Below are positions 7,471-14,109 of a stretch of DNA of 24,022 nt, piece after piece (the first letter of the stretch is position 1; each line of letters opens with the position of its first letter). Position numbers and translations under genes: made by a program. Source of the stretch: DAOTUL01 sp034437435 (GTDB lineage Bacteria > Chloroflexota > Anaerolineae > Aggregatilineales > Phototrophicaceae); contig CAYQJO010000042.1 in NCBI GenBank assembly GCA_964417785.1, forward strand, positions 1 through 24,022, read 5' to 3'. The notes beneath the pieces were generated by a model. The model was not told the origin of the DNA. It did no database searches and worked only from the letters and a program-made list of their open reading frames with translations.

Positions 7471-9237
7471 TCAACCTCCGGGATCATAGACTAATACGCT
7501 GATTGTAAATGGCTCACCGATGGCGATCTGACCGGGTGTGCGCAACTGCCATTCTCCGCCCACAGGTTCCAGGCTGCCGCGACCGGGCAGGGTTCCCTCG
7601 AACATCACCGTGACTTCCTCACCGACCGGTACCTGTTCGCGGATGAAGATGCGCGGCCCGGCGCTGAAACTCTCGCCGCTGCCAGGCATAAAGGTCAGCG
7701 ATGTGTTGCGTTCCCAGTCACAGGTACCGGTGTTTATCAATATGATCTGGCGCGTATATTCGGTATTGATGGGGAAAAAGCCGCCATCTTCGCCGTCATC
7801 CGGTTGCTGGTCGATAAGTCCGTAATCGAAGGTGCAGGCTTCCGTCGTCGCTGTGCGGACAAATGCCTCGGTTGATGTGAGTACTGCCGCCGGTATGCTG
7901 GTGGCGGTCAGGGTTGGTGTCGGCGTGGCGGTGTCGGCCTTTGTGGCGGTTGCAGTGGCTGTCGCGGTAGCTGTGTTTGTCAGGGTCGGCGTCGGGGATA
8001 GAGTGAGTGTGAAAGTCGGTGTATCGCTCGGATTATCGGTGCTGGTTGGTGATGGCGTGTCCGTCAATGTCGGACTTGACGATACCGTCGCTGTGAGTGT
8101 CGGCGTATGGGTAGAGATTTGTATGGCGGTAAGCGTCAGTGTGGGGGTATCGGTGGCGTCGGCGGCACCGATCACCGGCAGTGCATCACGATTGGAGCCG
8201 ATGGTGAATCCGACAACGGCGATGATGATGGCACCAAAAACTGCCGACGCGATAATCCAGGGATTGCGCCGGCTCGGTGGCTTCTTGTTTCTCGCTGGAC
8301 GTGCTACGGCTTCCGACAGCGATTGGGTCGGTCCTTCGAGTTCAGGCTCACGTCGCGGCGGCAGTTCGACCGGACGAGTCCGGGCGGTCGTCGGGGAGTT
8401 AGAGATGCTGGCTTCCAGGTCTTTCACATCCTCAATGACGGTGTTGGCGTTCTGATAACGTTCTTCGGGTTCCTTCGCCATCATGCGGATGATGAGGGCA
8501 TCGACCTCTTCCGGCAAACCGGGATGGATGTTGTATGCCGATGGAATTGGCTCGTTTAGATGCTTGAGGATCAACGCCAGCGGGGTCTCGGCTTCGTAAG
8601 GCGGAAATCCGGTCAACATCTGGAACAGGATAACACCGAGCGAGTATAAATCCGACCGTTCGTCGCCGGATTCACCGACTCCCTGTTCGGGCGACATATA
8701 CGCCGGCGTACCGACCAGTCCGCCGGTCAAAGTGAACTGTGCGCCCGTGACCATTTTGGCGATGCCGAAGTCGGTCAGCACAACGCGGTCGTTCTCCTGC
8801 CGGTCCAGCATGAGATTGGCTGGTTTGACATCACGATGGATCATCCCGGCACGATGGGCATAGGACAGAGCATTGGCCGCTTCGCGGGTGATGCGCAGCG
8901 CTTCTTGAAGCGGAAACTGGCCGCCGTTTTGGTGAAGCTCAAACATGCGTTCTTTGAGCGTCACCCCGTCGATCAATTCCATGACCATATAGTAGCTGCT
9001 GCTGTCGGTGTCAAACTCGAAATCGTACACCTGGACGATATGGTTGTGCTTCAACCGTGCGATGTTGCGGGCTTCTTTCTCGAAGCGGTTTTTAAATTCA
9101 GCATCCTCCGCCAGGAAGGGGTGCAGCACCTTGATCGCCACATAGCGATCCAGATTTGCATGGTAGGCACGGTAGACTTCCGCCATACCGCCGCGCCCCA
9201 GGCGTTCGACGATTTCGTATTTGCCCAGTCTTTTCAT
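7471..9237 (-). CDS. Transmembrane Ser/Thr protein kinase (PknB-type) with extracellular NBR1-like Ig domain
   Basis: The protein is 588 residues. Residues 7-275 are a Hanks-type kinase: glycine loop GRGGMAEVY, K36 in VAIKVL, catalytic HRDVKPANL (D136), DFGIA (D156) and a GTPAYMSPEQ activation segment, so it should be active. A basic juxtamembrane stretch leads to one membrane span (about 327-347), a Thr/Pro/Ala-rich linker (360-460) made of short TPT/TAT repeats, and a C-terminal domain (467-585). That domain has the NBR1-type Ig pattern: INTGTCDWE, then F-PG, then a PGRGSLEPVGGEWQLRTP strand. It would sit outside the cell, where relatives carry PASTA sensors. The start is ambiguous: ATG 9237 begins at a typical MKRLGKYEIV end but lacks an SD; ATG 9267 has a weak SD (GGGAAG) and lies in a hairpin loop. 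The HD gene follows after 3 nt. Confidence 0.9.
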   Translation of the reverse strand: MKRLGKYEIVERLGRGGMAEVYRAYHANLDRYVAIKVLHPFLAEDAEFKNRFEKEARNIARLKHNHIVQVYDFEFDTDSSSYYMVMELIDGVTLKERMFELHQNGGQFPLQEALRITREAANALSYAHRAGMIHRDVKPANLMLDRQENDRVVLTDFGIAKMVTGAQFTLTGGLVGTPAYMSPEQGVGESGDERSDLYSLGVILFQMLTGFPPYEAETPLALILKHLNEPIPSAYNIHPGLPEEVDALIIRMMAKEPEERYQNANTVIEDVKDLEASISNSPTTARTRPVELPPRREPELEGPTQSLSEAVARPARNKKPPSRRNPWIIASAVFGAIIIAVVGFTIGSNRDALPVIGAADATDTPTLTLTAIQISTHTPTLTATVSSSPTLTDTPSPTSTDNPSDTPTFTLTLSPTPTLTNTATATATATATKADTATPTPTLTATSIPAAVLTSTEAFVRTATTEACTFDYGLIDQQPDDGEDGGFFPINTEYTRQIILINTGTCDWERNTSLTFMPGSGESFSAGPRIFIREQVPVGEEVTVMFEGTLPGRGSLEPVGGEWQLRTPGQIAIGEPFTISVLVYDPGG

Positions 9238-9255
9238 ATGCGATAGTAAACATGT

Positions 9256-9283
9256 AGCCGGGAACATACCACTCTTCCCGGCT
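9256..9283 (-). other. Hairpin upstream of, or over, the start of the kinase gene
   Basis: The arms AGCCGGGAA (9256-9264) and TTCCCGGCT (9275-9283) are perfectly complementary over 9 bp with a 10-nt loop. On the minus-strand transcript no U-tract follows, so it is not a standard terminator of the upstream fumarase gene. The alternative kinase start at 9265-9267 falls in the loop and its SD-like GGGAAG falls in the stem. A role in mRNA stability or translation control is possible but inferred. Confidence 0.45.
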
Positions 9284-9319
9284 AGTATACCGCAGGTTTA
9301 TCCTCTGTCTGCATTAAGG

Positions 9320-10723
9320 CTACTTCTGAATACCGCCTTCGGTCATTTTGCGGGCGTCCAATGCCGCATCAATCTCGTCTTCGTTCATCAGTTCCATTTC
9401 CAGCACGACCTCACGCACAGATTTGCCTTCCGCCAGTGATTTCTTGGCGACCTGTGCGCCGCTGTTATAGCCGATGATGGGATTGAGGGCCGTCACCAGG
9501 ATTGGATTGCGCGATAACCAGTTGCTCATGTTCTCCGGGTTGGCCTGAAGGCCCACGATCAGTTTGTCGGTGAACGCTCGCACCGAGCCGATCATCACCT
9601 GGACCATCTCGTTGAGATTGTGCGAGATGATGGGCATCATCACGTTCAGTTCGAACTGTCCGGCTGCGCCGGCCATATTGACGGTGTGGTCGTTGCCCAT
9701 CACATGATACATTGCCTGATTGAGCATTTCCGCCAGCACCGGGTTAACCTTACCGGGCATGATGGACGAACCGGGCTGGACAGTGGGGCAGGTCAATTCG
9801 GAGATACCGGTGGTCGGTCCAGCGGAGAGCAGGCGGACATCGTTGGCGATGCGGGTGAAATCGTTGGCGAGATTGCGCAGGGCCGCCGAGAAGAAGACCG
9901 CGTCCTGCATCGACTGCATCGACTCAAACAGGTTGTTGGATTCATAGAGGGTGATGCCGCTCAGTTCGCTGAGTTTCCTGACCATGCGGCTGTGATATTC
10001 CGGATGGGCGTTGAGGCCAGTCCCGGCGGCGGTGCCACCTATACCGAGATGGCGCAAGCCGTCCGCGGCGAATTTCAGCTTCTCAACGTTGCGGGCGATG
10101 GCGGCACTCCAGGCCCCGACTTCCTGCCCCAGGCGCACCGGCACAGCGTCCTGAAGGTGGGTGCGGCCCGATTTGACGTATTCGTCCCAGGCGTCAGCGT
10201 TTTTCTGGTTTTCGTCGACGAAATGTTGCAGCGTTTCGATCAGTTCATCCAGCCGCCACAGCACACCCAGGCGGATCGCGGTGGGAATAGTGTCGTTGGT
10301 GCTTTGTGCCATGTTCACATGGTCGTTGGGATGAACGGGTTTATCCGGGTCATCCAGCTTGTAACCGAGGATTTCGTTGGCACGGTTCGCCATGACCTCG
10401 TTAGTGTTCATGTTATGGCTGGTCCCAGCACCGGCCTGGAATGGATCAACGACGAAATGCTCGTGGTGCTTGCCACTGATGATCTCGTCACCAGCCTGAA
10501 TAATGGCATCGGCAATTTTGCTGTCCAGCAGGCCCAGGTCTTTATGGACTTCGGCAGCGGCACGCTTGATGATCGCCATCGACCAGATGAATGCCGGCCA
10601 GGGTTTCATGCCGCTGATGGGGAAGTTCTGGACGGCACGCTGGGTCTGGGCGGCATAGTAAGCGTTGGCTGGAACATGGACCTCACCCAGAGAGTCTTTC
10701 TCTATACGATACTCGTCAGTCAT
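9320..10723 (-). CDS. fumC: Class II fumarate hydratase
   Basis: The protein is 467 residues, the usual family length. It interconverts fumarate and malate in the TCA cycle in the cytoplasm without an iron-sulfur cluster. Visible family motifs are TSHNMNTNEV (101-110), NMAQSTNDTIPT (137-148), GRTHLQDA (186-193) and the signature GSSIMPGKVNP (318-328). The related aspartases are the main alternative. His189 in GRTHLQDA matches the fumarase catalytic His, where AspA has Gln, and the end (VTALNPIIGY, MTEGG) is also fumarase-like. However, NPV and NQ after the signature are seen in some aspartases, so I keep some doubt. The start ATG has GGAG about 7 nt upstream. It is separated from the class I fumarase genes by a hairpin terminator and so is probably transcribed separately. 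Confidence 0.88.
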   Translation of the reverse strand: MTDEYRIEKDSLGEVHVPANAYYAAQTQRAVQNFPISGMKPWPAFIWSMAIIKRAAAEVHKDLGLLDSKIADAIIQAGDEIISGKHHEHFVVDPFQAGAGTSHNMNTNEVMANRANEILGYKLDDPDKPVHPNDHVNMAQSTNDTIPTAIRLGVLWRLDELIETLQHFVDENQKNADAWDEYVKSGRTHLQDAVPVRLGQEVGAWSAAIARNVEKLKFAADGLRHLGIGGTAAGTGLNAHPEYHSRMVRKLSELSGITLYESNNLFESMQSMQDAVFFSAALRNLANDFTRIANDVRLLSAGPTTGISELTCPTVQPGSSIMPGKVNPVLAEMLNQAMYHVMGNDHTVNMAGAAGQFELNVMMPIISHNLNEMVQVMIGSVRAFTDKLIVGLQANPENMSNWLSRNPILVTALNPIIGYNSGAQVAKKSLAEGKSVREVVLEMELMNEDEIDAALDARKMTEGGIQK

Positions 10724-10745
10724 GTTTTAACTCCGTATCATGAAC

Positions 10746-10775
10746 AAAAATAGGCGACCTCATATTAGTGTCGCC
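10746..10775 (-). terminator. Hairpin terminator after the class I fumarase operon
   Basis: The arms GGCGAC (10753-10758) and GTCGCC (10770-10775) form a 6-bp stem with an 11-nt loop. Read on the minus strand it is followed by TATTTTTG (10743-10750 region). It lies 34 nt past the beta-subunit stop and before the fumC start. The opposite strand also has a T-run (CCTTTTT), so it may work in both directions. Confidence 0.6.
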
Positions 10776-10808
10776 CCTTTTTGCATCATACTCCGAGATG
10801 GGTGGATT

Positions 10809-11426
10809 TTAAAGACTGAGCAGCGTTTCCAGTTTCGCTGACGATTCGGTTTTCATCTGCTGGTGCAGACTTTTGCCATGACTATCCATCGTGACAACCA
10901 CCGGGAAATCTTCCACGCGGATGATCCAGAAGGCTTCCGGTACGCCGAATTCCAGCTTGTAGACGGTCAACACTTCTTTGACACTCTGGGCGATGAGCGA
11001 GGCTGCACCGCCAATGGCATGGAGATAAACCGCGCCGAAATCCTGGCATGCCTGGAGCGTTTGCGGTCCCATGCCCCCCTTGCCGATGACGGCTCTCAAG
11101 CCGAAATGCTCGATAACGGCGGACTGATACGGTTCTTCACGGATGCTGGTGGTCGGTCCGGCAGCGACAAACGACCGGGTGCCGTTGTCGTCGCGCACGA
11201 CCGGGCCGCAGTGATAAATCACGCCGTCTTTGAGAACTTTTTGTAACTCCGCATACACACTGGCTTCCGCTTCCGGCGGACTGCCGTTGGTTTTGATGAA
11301 GTTCTCGATCATGTATTTGTGGGCAGCGTCGCGCCCGGTCGAGATGATACCGCTCAGTTGAACCGGTTCCCCGACTTCCAACTCGCGGATGGTGGCTTCG
11401 TTGATAGGAACGGTAAGCTTACGCAT
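10809..11426 (-). CDS. Class I fumarate hydratase, beta subunit
   Basis: The protein is 205 residues, matching the C-terminal (beta) half of iron-sulfur fumarases and the tartrate dehydratase beta family. Recognisable stretches are GIISTGRDAAHKYM (27-40), IYHCGPVV, AGPTTSIREEPY and IGKGGMGPQT. With the alpha subunit it forms a two-subunit, oxygen-sensitive [4Fe-4S] fumarase. The start ATG has GGGAGGA about 8 nt upstream. The start codon lies inside the end of the alpha-subunit gene with an 8-nt overlap, so the two subunits are translationally coupled. L(+)-tartrate dehydratase is the alternative substrate assignment, but the TCA-cycle neighbour fumC favours fumarase. Confidence 0.9.
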   Translation of the reverse strand: MRKLTVPINEATIRELEVGEPVQLSGIISTGRDAAHKYMIENFIKTNGSPPEAEASVYAELQKVLKDGVIYHCGPVVRDDNGTRSFVAAGPTTSIREEPYQSAVIEHFGLRAVIGKGGMGPQTLQACQDFGAVYLHAIGGAASLIAQSVKEVLTVYKLEFGVPEAFWIIRVEDFPVVVTMDSHGKSLHQQMKTESSAKLETLLSL

Positions 11427-12288
11427 AGGTGATGTCCTCCCCCTGGACGATCATGGTGGCACGGCGGTTGGCCCAACACATGTAACCGATAGACACAAAA
11501 TACGACGCGGGCAGACGATGCATCTTTGCCATCTTCACACCGAGCAGGGTGGTATTGCCACCGAAGCCCATCGGCCCGATTCCGAGTTGATTCCCTTCTT
11601 CCAGAATGCGGCCTTCCAGGTCGGCCAGTTCCGGATCGTCGTTGGTGTCGTCCAGCGGGCGCAGAAGCTGCTCCTTGCTCTTGACATAGGACGATCCCCG
11701 GTCGCCGCCGATGGCGACACCCAGCACGCCCGGTGCGCAGCCCAGGCCCTGCGCCTGGTTTACGGCGTCCAGCACCACCCGGCGTACCCCTTCCAGGTCG
11801 CGTCCGGCTCCCAGACTGGCGTTGGGCAGCTTGTATTGGGCGCTGACGTTCTCGCAGCCACCGCCTTTGAGCAATACCTGGGCTTTGATGCCGTCTTCTT
11901 CCCATTCATGGAAGTGCAGTGTCGGGAATTCGATGCCGCTGTTGTCGCCGCTGTTCTCTCCCGTAACGCTATCGACTGCGTTGGGACGCAGATAGTTGCG
12001 CTCAGTGGCGATGGCACAGGCGGCCTTGATCTTCTCCGTCAGTTTGCGGGTGGAGACACCGACCGGGTAGTGAATCTCGAAGATCGGTGTTCCGGTATCC
12101 TGGCAGATGGGTGTGGCGTTCTGGCGAGCCAGTTTGACGTTGTTCAGGATCGTCTCCAGCGCACCAGCGGCGGTGGAACCGGGTTCTTCGTTAGCTTGAG
12201 CATCGCGTAATGCTTGCTCCATGTCGGCGGGTAATTCAGTGGCGGCCCGTCGGATTAACTCGACAAAGGCGTCGGTCAGGTCTTGCAT
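11419..12288 (-). CDS. Class I fumarate hydratase, alpha subunit ([4Fe-4S])
   Basis: The protein is 289 residues from ATG 12288, preceded by AGGGGG 4-5 nt upstream. The upstream in-frame ATG at 12327 would begin within the dismutase terminator and is rejected. Three cysteines typical of the cluster-binding subunit are visible: PICQDTGTP, GGGCENVS and GCAPGVLGVAIGGDRG. The family dehydrates malate to fumarate, and its cluster is destroyed by superoxide and oxygen. It overlaps the beta gene by 8 nt. Upstream is the Mn-superoxide dismutase gene on the same strand, separated by a strong terminator, so this two-gene operon should have its own promoter within about 75 nt or rely on read-through. 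Confidence 0.92.
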   Translation of the reverse strand: MQDLTDAFVELIRRAATELPADMEQALRDAQANEEPGSTAAGALETILNNVKLARQNATPICQDTGTPIFEIHYPVGVSTRKLTEKIKAACAIATERNYLRPNAVDSVTGENSGDNSGIEFPTLHFHEWEEDGIKAQVLLKGGGCENVSAQYKLPNASLGAGRDLEGVRRVVLDAVNQAQGLGCAPGVLGVAIGGDRGSSYVKSKEQLLRPLDDTNDDPELADLEGRILEEGNQLGIGPMGFGGNTTLLGVKMAKMHRLPASYFVSIGYMCWANRRATMIVQGEDITYA

Positions 12289-12303
12289 GTGTCCCCCTGG
12301 AAC

Positions 12304-12336
12304 AAATAAAAAAGGCACTACGAACATTGTAGCGCC
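12304..12336 (-). terminator. Intrinsic terminator of the superoxide dismutase gene
   Basis: On the minus strand GGCGCTAC (12336-12329) pairs with GTAGTGCC (12321-12314) over 8 bp with one G-U wobble and a 7-nt loop, followed directly by TTTTTTATTT. It lies 27 nt after the dismutase stop. This is the clearest terminator on the minus strand. Confidence 0.85.
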
Positions 12337-12362
12337 TCTTTACTCAGGGGGAAATTGAGACT

Positions 12363-12968
12363 TTATCTGGCAGCGGCGTAGAATTCAGCGACCTTGTCCC
12401 AGTTCACAACATTCCACCAGGCCTCGATGTAGGACGGGCGGAGGTTCTGGTATTTGAGATAATAAGCGTGTTCCCACACGTCCAGGCCGAGAATCGGGGT
12501 CTTGCCCTCCATCAGCGGGGTGTCCTGGTTCGGGGTAGAGATGATCTCAAGTTCACCGTTGTTGACAATCAGCCAGGCCCAGCCTGAACCGAAGCGGGTT
12601 GCAGCAGCGCTGGCGAACTGCTCCTTGAAAGCGTCGAAGCTGCCGAATTTGCTGTTGATGGCTGCGGCCAGTTCACCGGAGGGTGCGCCACCGGCATTCG
12701 GCCCCATAATCTGCCAGAACAGGCTGTGGTTGGCAAAGCCGCCACCGTTGTTACGCACGGCAGTGCGAATGTTTTCCGGCAGGGCATTCAGGTTGCTGAG
12801 GATTTCCTCGATGCTCTTGTTGGCAAACTCGGTGCCTTCGATGGCGGCATTCAGCTTGCTGGTGTAACCACCATGATGCTTGCCGTGATGAATTTCCATA
12901 GTCCGGGCGTCAATGTGGGGTTCAAGCGCATCCGTTGCATAAGGCAGTGCAGGAAGTTCAAAAGCCAT
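12363..12968 (-). CDS. sodA: Superoxide dismutase, Mn type
   Basis: The protein is 201 residues, the full Fe/Mn family length, with a start like E. coli SodA (ELPALPYATDALEPHID). Metal ligands are H27 in EIHHGKHH, H81 in ANHSLFW, and D163 and H167 in LDVWEHAYYLKYQN. The metal type can be argued: Gly-Gly-Gly at 75-77 where Fe enzymes carry Gln, and Gln148 in TPNQDTPL where Fe enzymes carry Ala or Gly. Both point to manganese. No signal peptide is present, so it is cytoplasmic. The SD is GGAG, about 9-10 nt upstream of ATG 12968. It has its own terminator and lies directly before superoxide-sensitive class I fumarase genes. An inverted repeat ACCATT-T-AATGGT (13002-13014) lies upstream. Confidence 0.95.
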   Translation of the reverse strand: MAFELPALPYATDALEPHIDARTMEIHHGKHHGGYTSKLNAAIEGTEFANKSIEEILSNLNALPENIRTAVRNNGGGFANHSLFWQIMGPNAGGAPSGELAAAINSKFGSFDAFKEQFASAAATRFGSGWAWLIVNNGELEIISTPNQDTPLMEGKTPILGLDVWEHAYYLKYQNLRPSYIEAWWNVVNWDKVAEFYAAAR

Positions 12969-13181
12969 TTGGCGTGATCTCCTTTGGGGTTGGAATTACA
13001 GACCATTTAATGGTAGAGGAACGGTATAAGAATCGTCTAAAGTTAGAGATGAGAGTCCGGTTAATATTTTTTTTCTTGTACTACATCATAACCTACGCGA
13101 TGATCGCCTTTTTTCATGGGACTGGTTATGGTGTGTCATCCTGCATTATGATGGCGGGGTTTAAACGAAAGCCAGAAACCC

Positions 13182-14069
13182 ATGACCCGACCCTATATCA
13201 TCCTCGCCATTGGTGTATTCGCCGTCTCACAAGCCGCCATCATCATTCGTCTGGCACAGGATCAGGATGTGCCGTCGCTGGTGATCGCGGCGGGACGACT
13301 GGTGATTGCCTCGATCATCCTGACCCCGATGGTGCTGCGCCGGTCCCACTATCGCCAGCAGATGCGCCAGTTGAAACCATCGGATATGCGACTGGTTTTT
13401 GTCTCCGGTATCTTTCTGGCAGCGCATTTTTCCTTCTGGGTGTCCTCGCTCGAATATACAACCGTTCTTATCAGTGCGGTCCTCGTGACGACTACGCCCA
13501 TCTGGGTGGCGTTTCTTGAATTGTTCTTTCTGCGGGCGAAATTATCGCGCATGGTACTGATGGGGCTGGTGATCGCGCTGTTGGGCGGGGTGTTCATCGG
13601 GTTGTCCGATGGCGGCAGCGAGGTCTCATCCAACCCGATCCTGGGCGCAGCCCTATCCGTTACGGGTGCGATAGCAGTCGCCGTCTACATGATTATCGGG
13701 CGTAAACTGCGCCCGACACTGGCGCTCGCGCCGTATATCTGGATGGTGTACGGAATCGCTGCGACGACGATGCTGCTGGTGCTGCTGGTGACAGGCACAC
13801 CGGTAACGGGCTACGAACTGGCGGGTTACGGTTGGGTGCTGGCTCTGGCCCTGCTGCCGCAGTTAATCGGCCACACTTCGTTGAACTACGCTCTCGGCTA
13901 CCTACCGGCGACCTACATCAGTGTTGCCACACAGTCCGAGCCAATTCTGAGCGCGATTGTAGCTTACTTCATCTTCACTGAAGTGCCGGGGTTGTTTCAA
14001 GTTTTTGGCGGTGTGGTTATTATGGTCGGGGTGCTGGTCGCAACTCTGGGTCAGGAAAAACCTTCATAA
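13182..14069 (+). CDS. EamA/DMT-family membrane transporter
   Basis: The protein is 295 residues with about ten hydrophobic spans arranged as two EamA halves (about 5-135 and 150-290). Family traits are the N-terminal span with VIRLAQ-type polar residues (AIIIRLAQDQ), the AAGRLVIASIILTPM second span, a Pro/Gly-rich end of the first half (LVIALLGGVFIG) and the final EPILSAIVAYFIFTE-PG-QV-GGVVIMVGVL motif. DMT proteins export or exchange small metabolites such as amino acids or sugars; the substrate is not visible. The start at 13182 has only a weak SD but sits exactly before the first span. It is the first plus-strand gene after the divergent dismutase promoter region (12969-13181), in which I see only AT-rich sequence with a T8 run. 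Confidence 0.88.
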   Translation: MTRPYIILAIGVFAVSQAAIIIRLAQDQDVPSLVIAAGRLVIASIILTPMVLRRSHYRQQMRQLKPSDMRLVFVSGIFLAAHFSFWVSSLEYTTVLISAVLVTTTPIWVAFLELFFLRAKLSRMVLMGLVIALLGGVFIGLSDGGSEVSSNPILGAALSVTGAIAVAVYMIIGRKLRPTLALAPYIWMVYGIAATTMLLVLLVTGTPVTGYELAGYGWVLALALLPQLIGHTSLNYALGYLPATYISVATQSEPILSAIVAYFIFTEVPGLFQVFGGVVIMVGVLVATLGQEKPS

Positions 14070-14109
14070 TCCATTAATGTGCGTTTGAGTTTGCTGTGAG
14101 ATAACCATA

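Noticed and set aside
7900..8160. Low-complexity GT-rich repeats suggestive of a DNA repeat array
   Set aside because: They encode the Thr/Pro/Ala stalk of the kinase in frame; the repetition is explained by protein composition.
9620..10753. A 377-residue plus-strand frame opposite fumC
   Set aside because: It is antisense to a full-length, motif-complete fumarase and shows no recognisable domain; long antisense frames are common in GC-rich genes.
11389..12210. A 273-residue plus-strand frame opposite the class I fumarase alpha gene
   Set aside because: It lies antisense to a conserved enzyme, has no motifs and no SD.
10809..12288. Reading the class I genes as L(+)-tartrate dehydratase
   Set aside because: The subunits are related, but adjacency to class II fumarase makes fumarase the better call; not excluded by motifs alone.
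12363..12968. Calling the dismutase Fe-type
   Set aside because: Gly at the position before ANHSLFW where Fe enzymes have Gln, and Gln148 in NQD, are the Mn-type arrangement.
12935..13519. A plus-strand frame with a hydrophobic stretch (RLIFFFLYYIITYAMIAFF near 13055-13110)
   Set aside because: The hydrophobicity comes from a T-rich intergenic run; the frame begins inside sodA and continues out of frame deep into the transporter gene, with no good SD.
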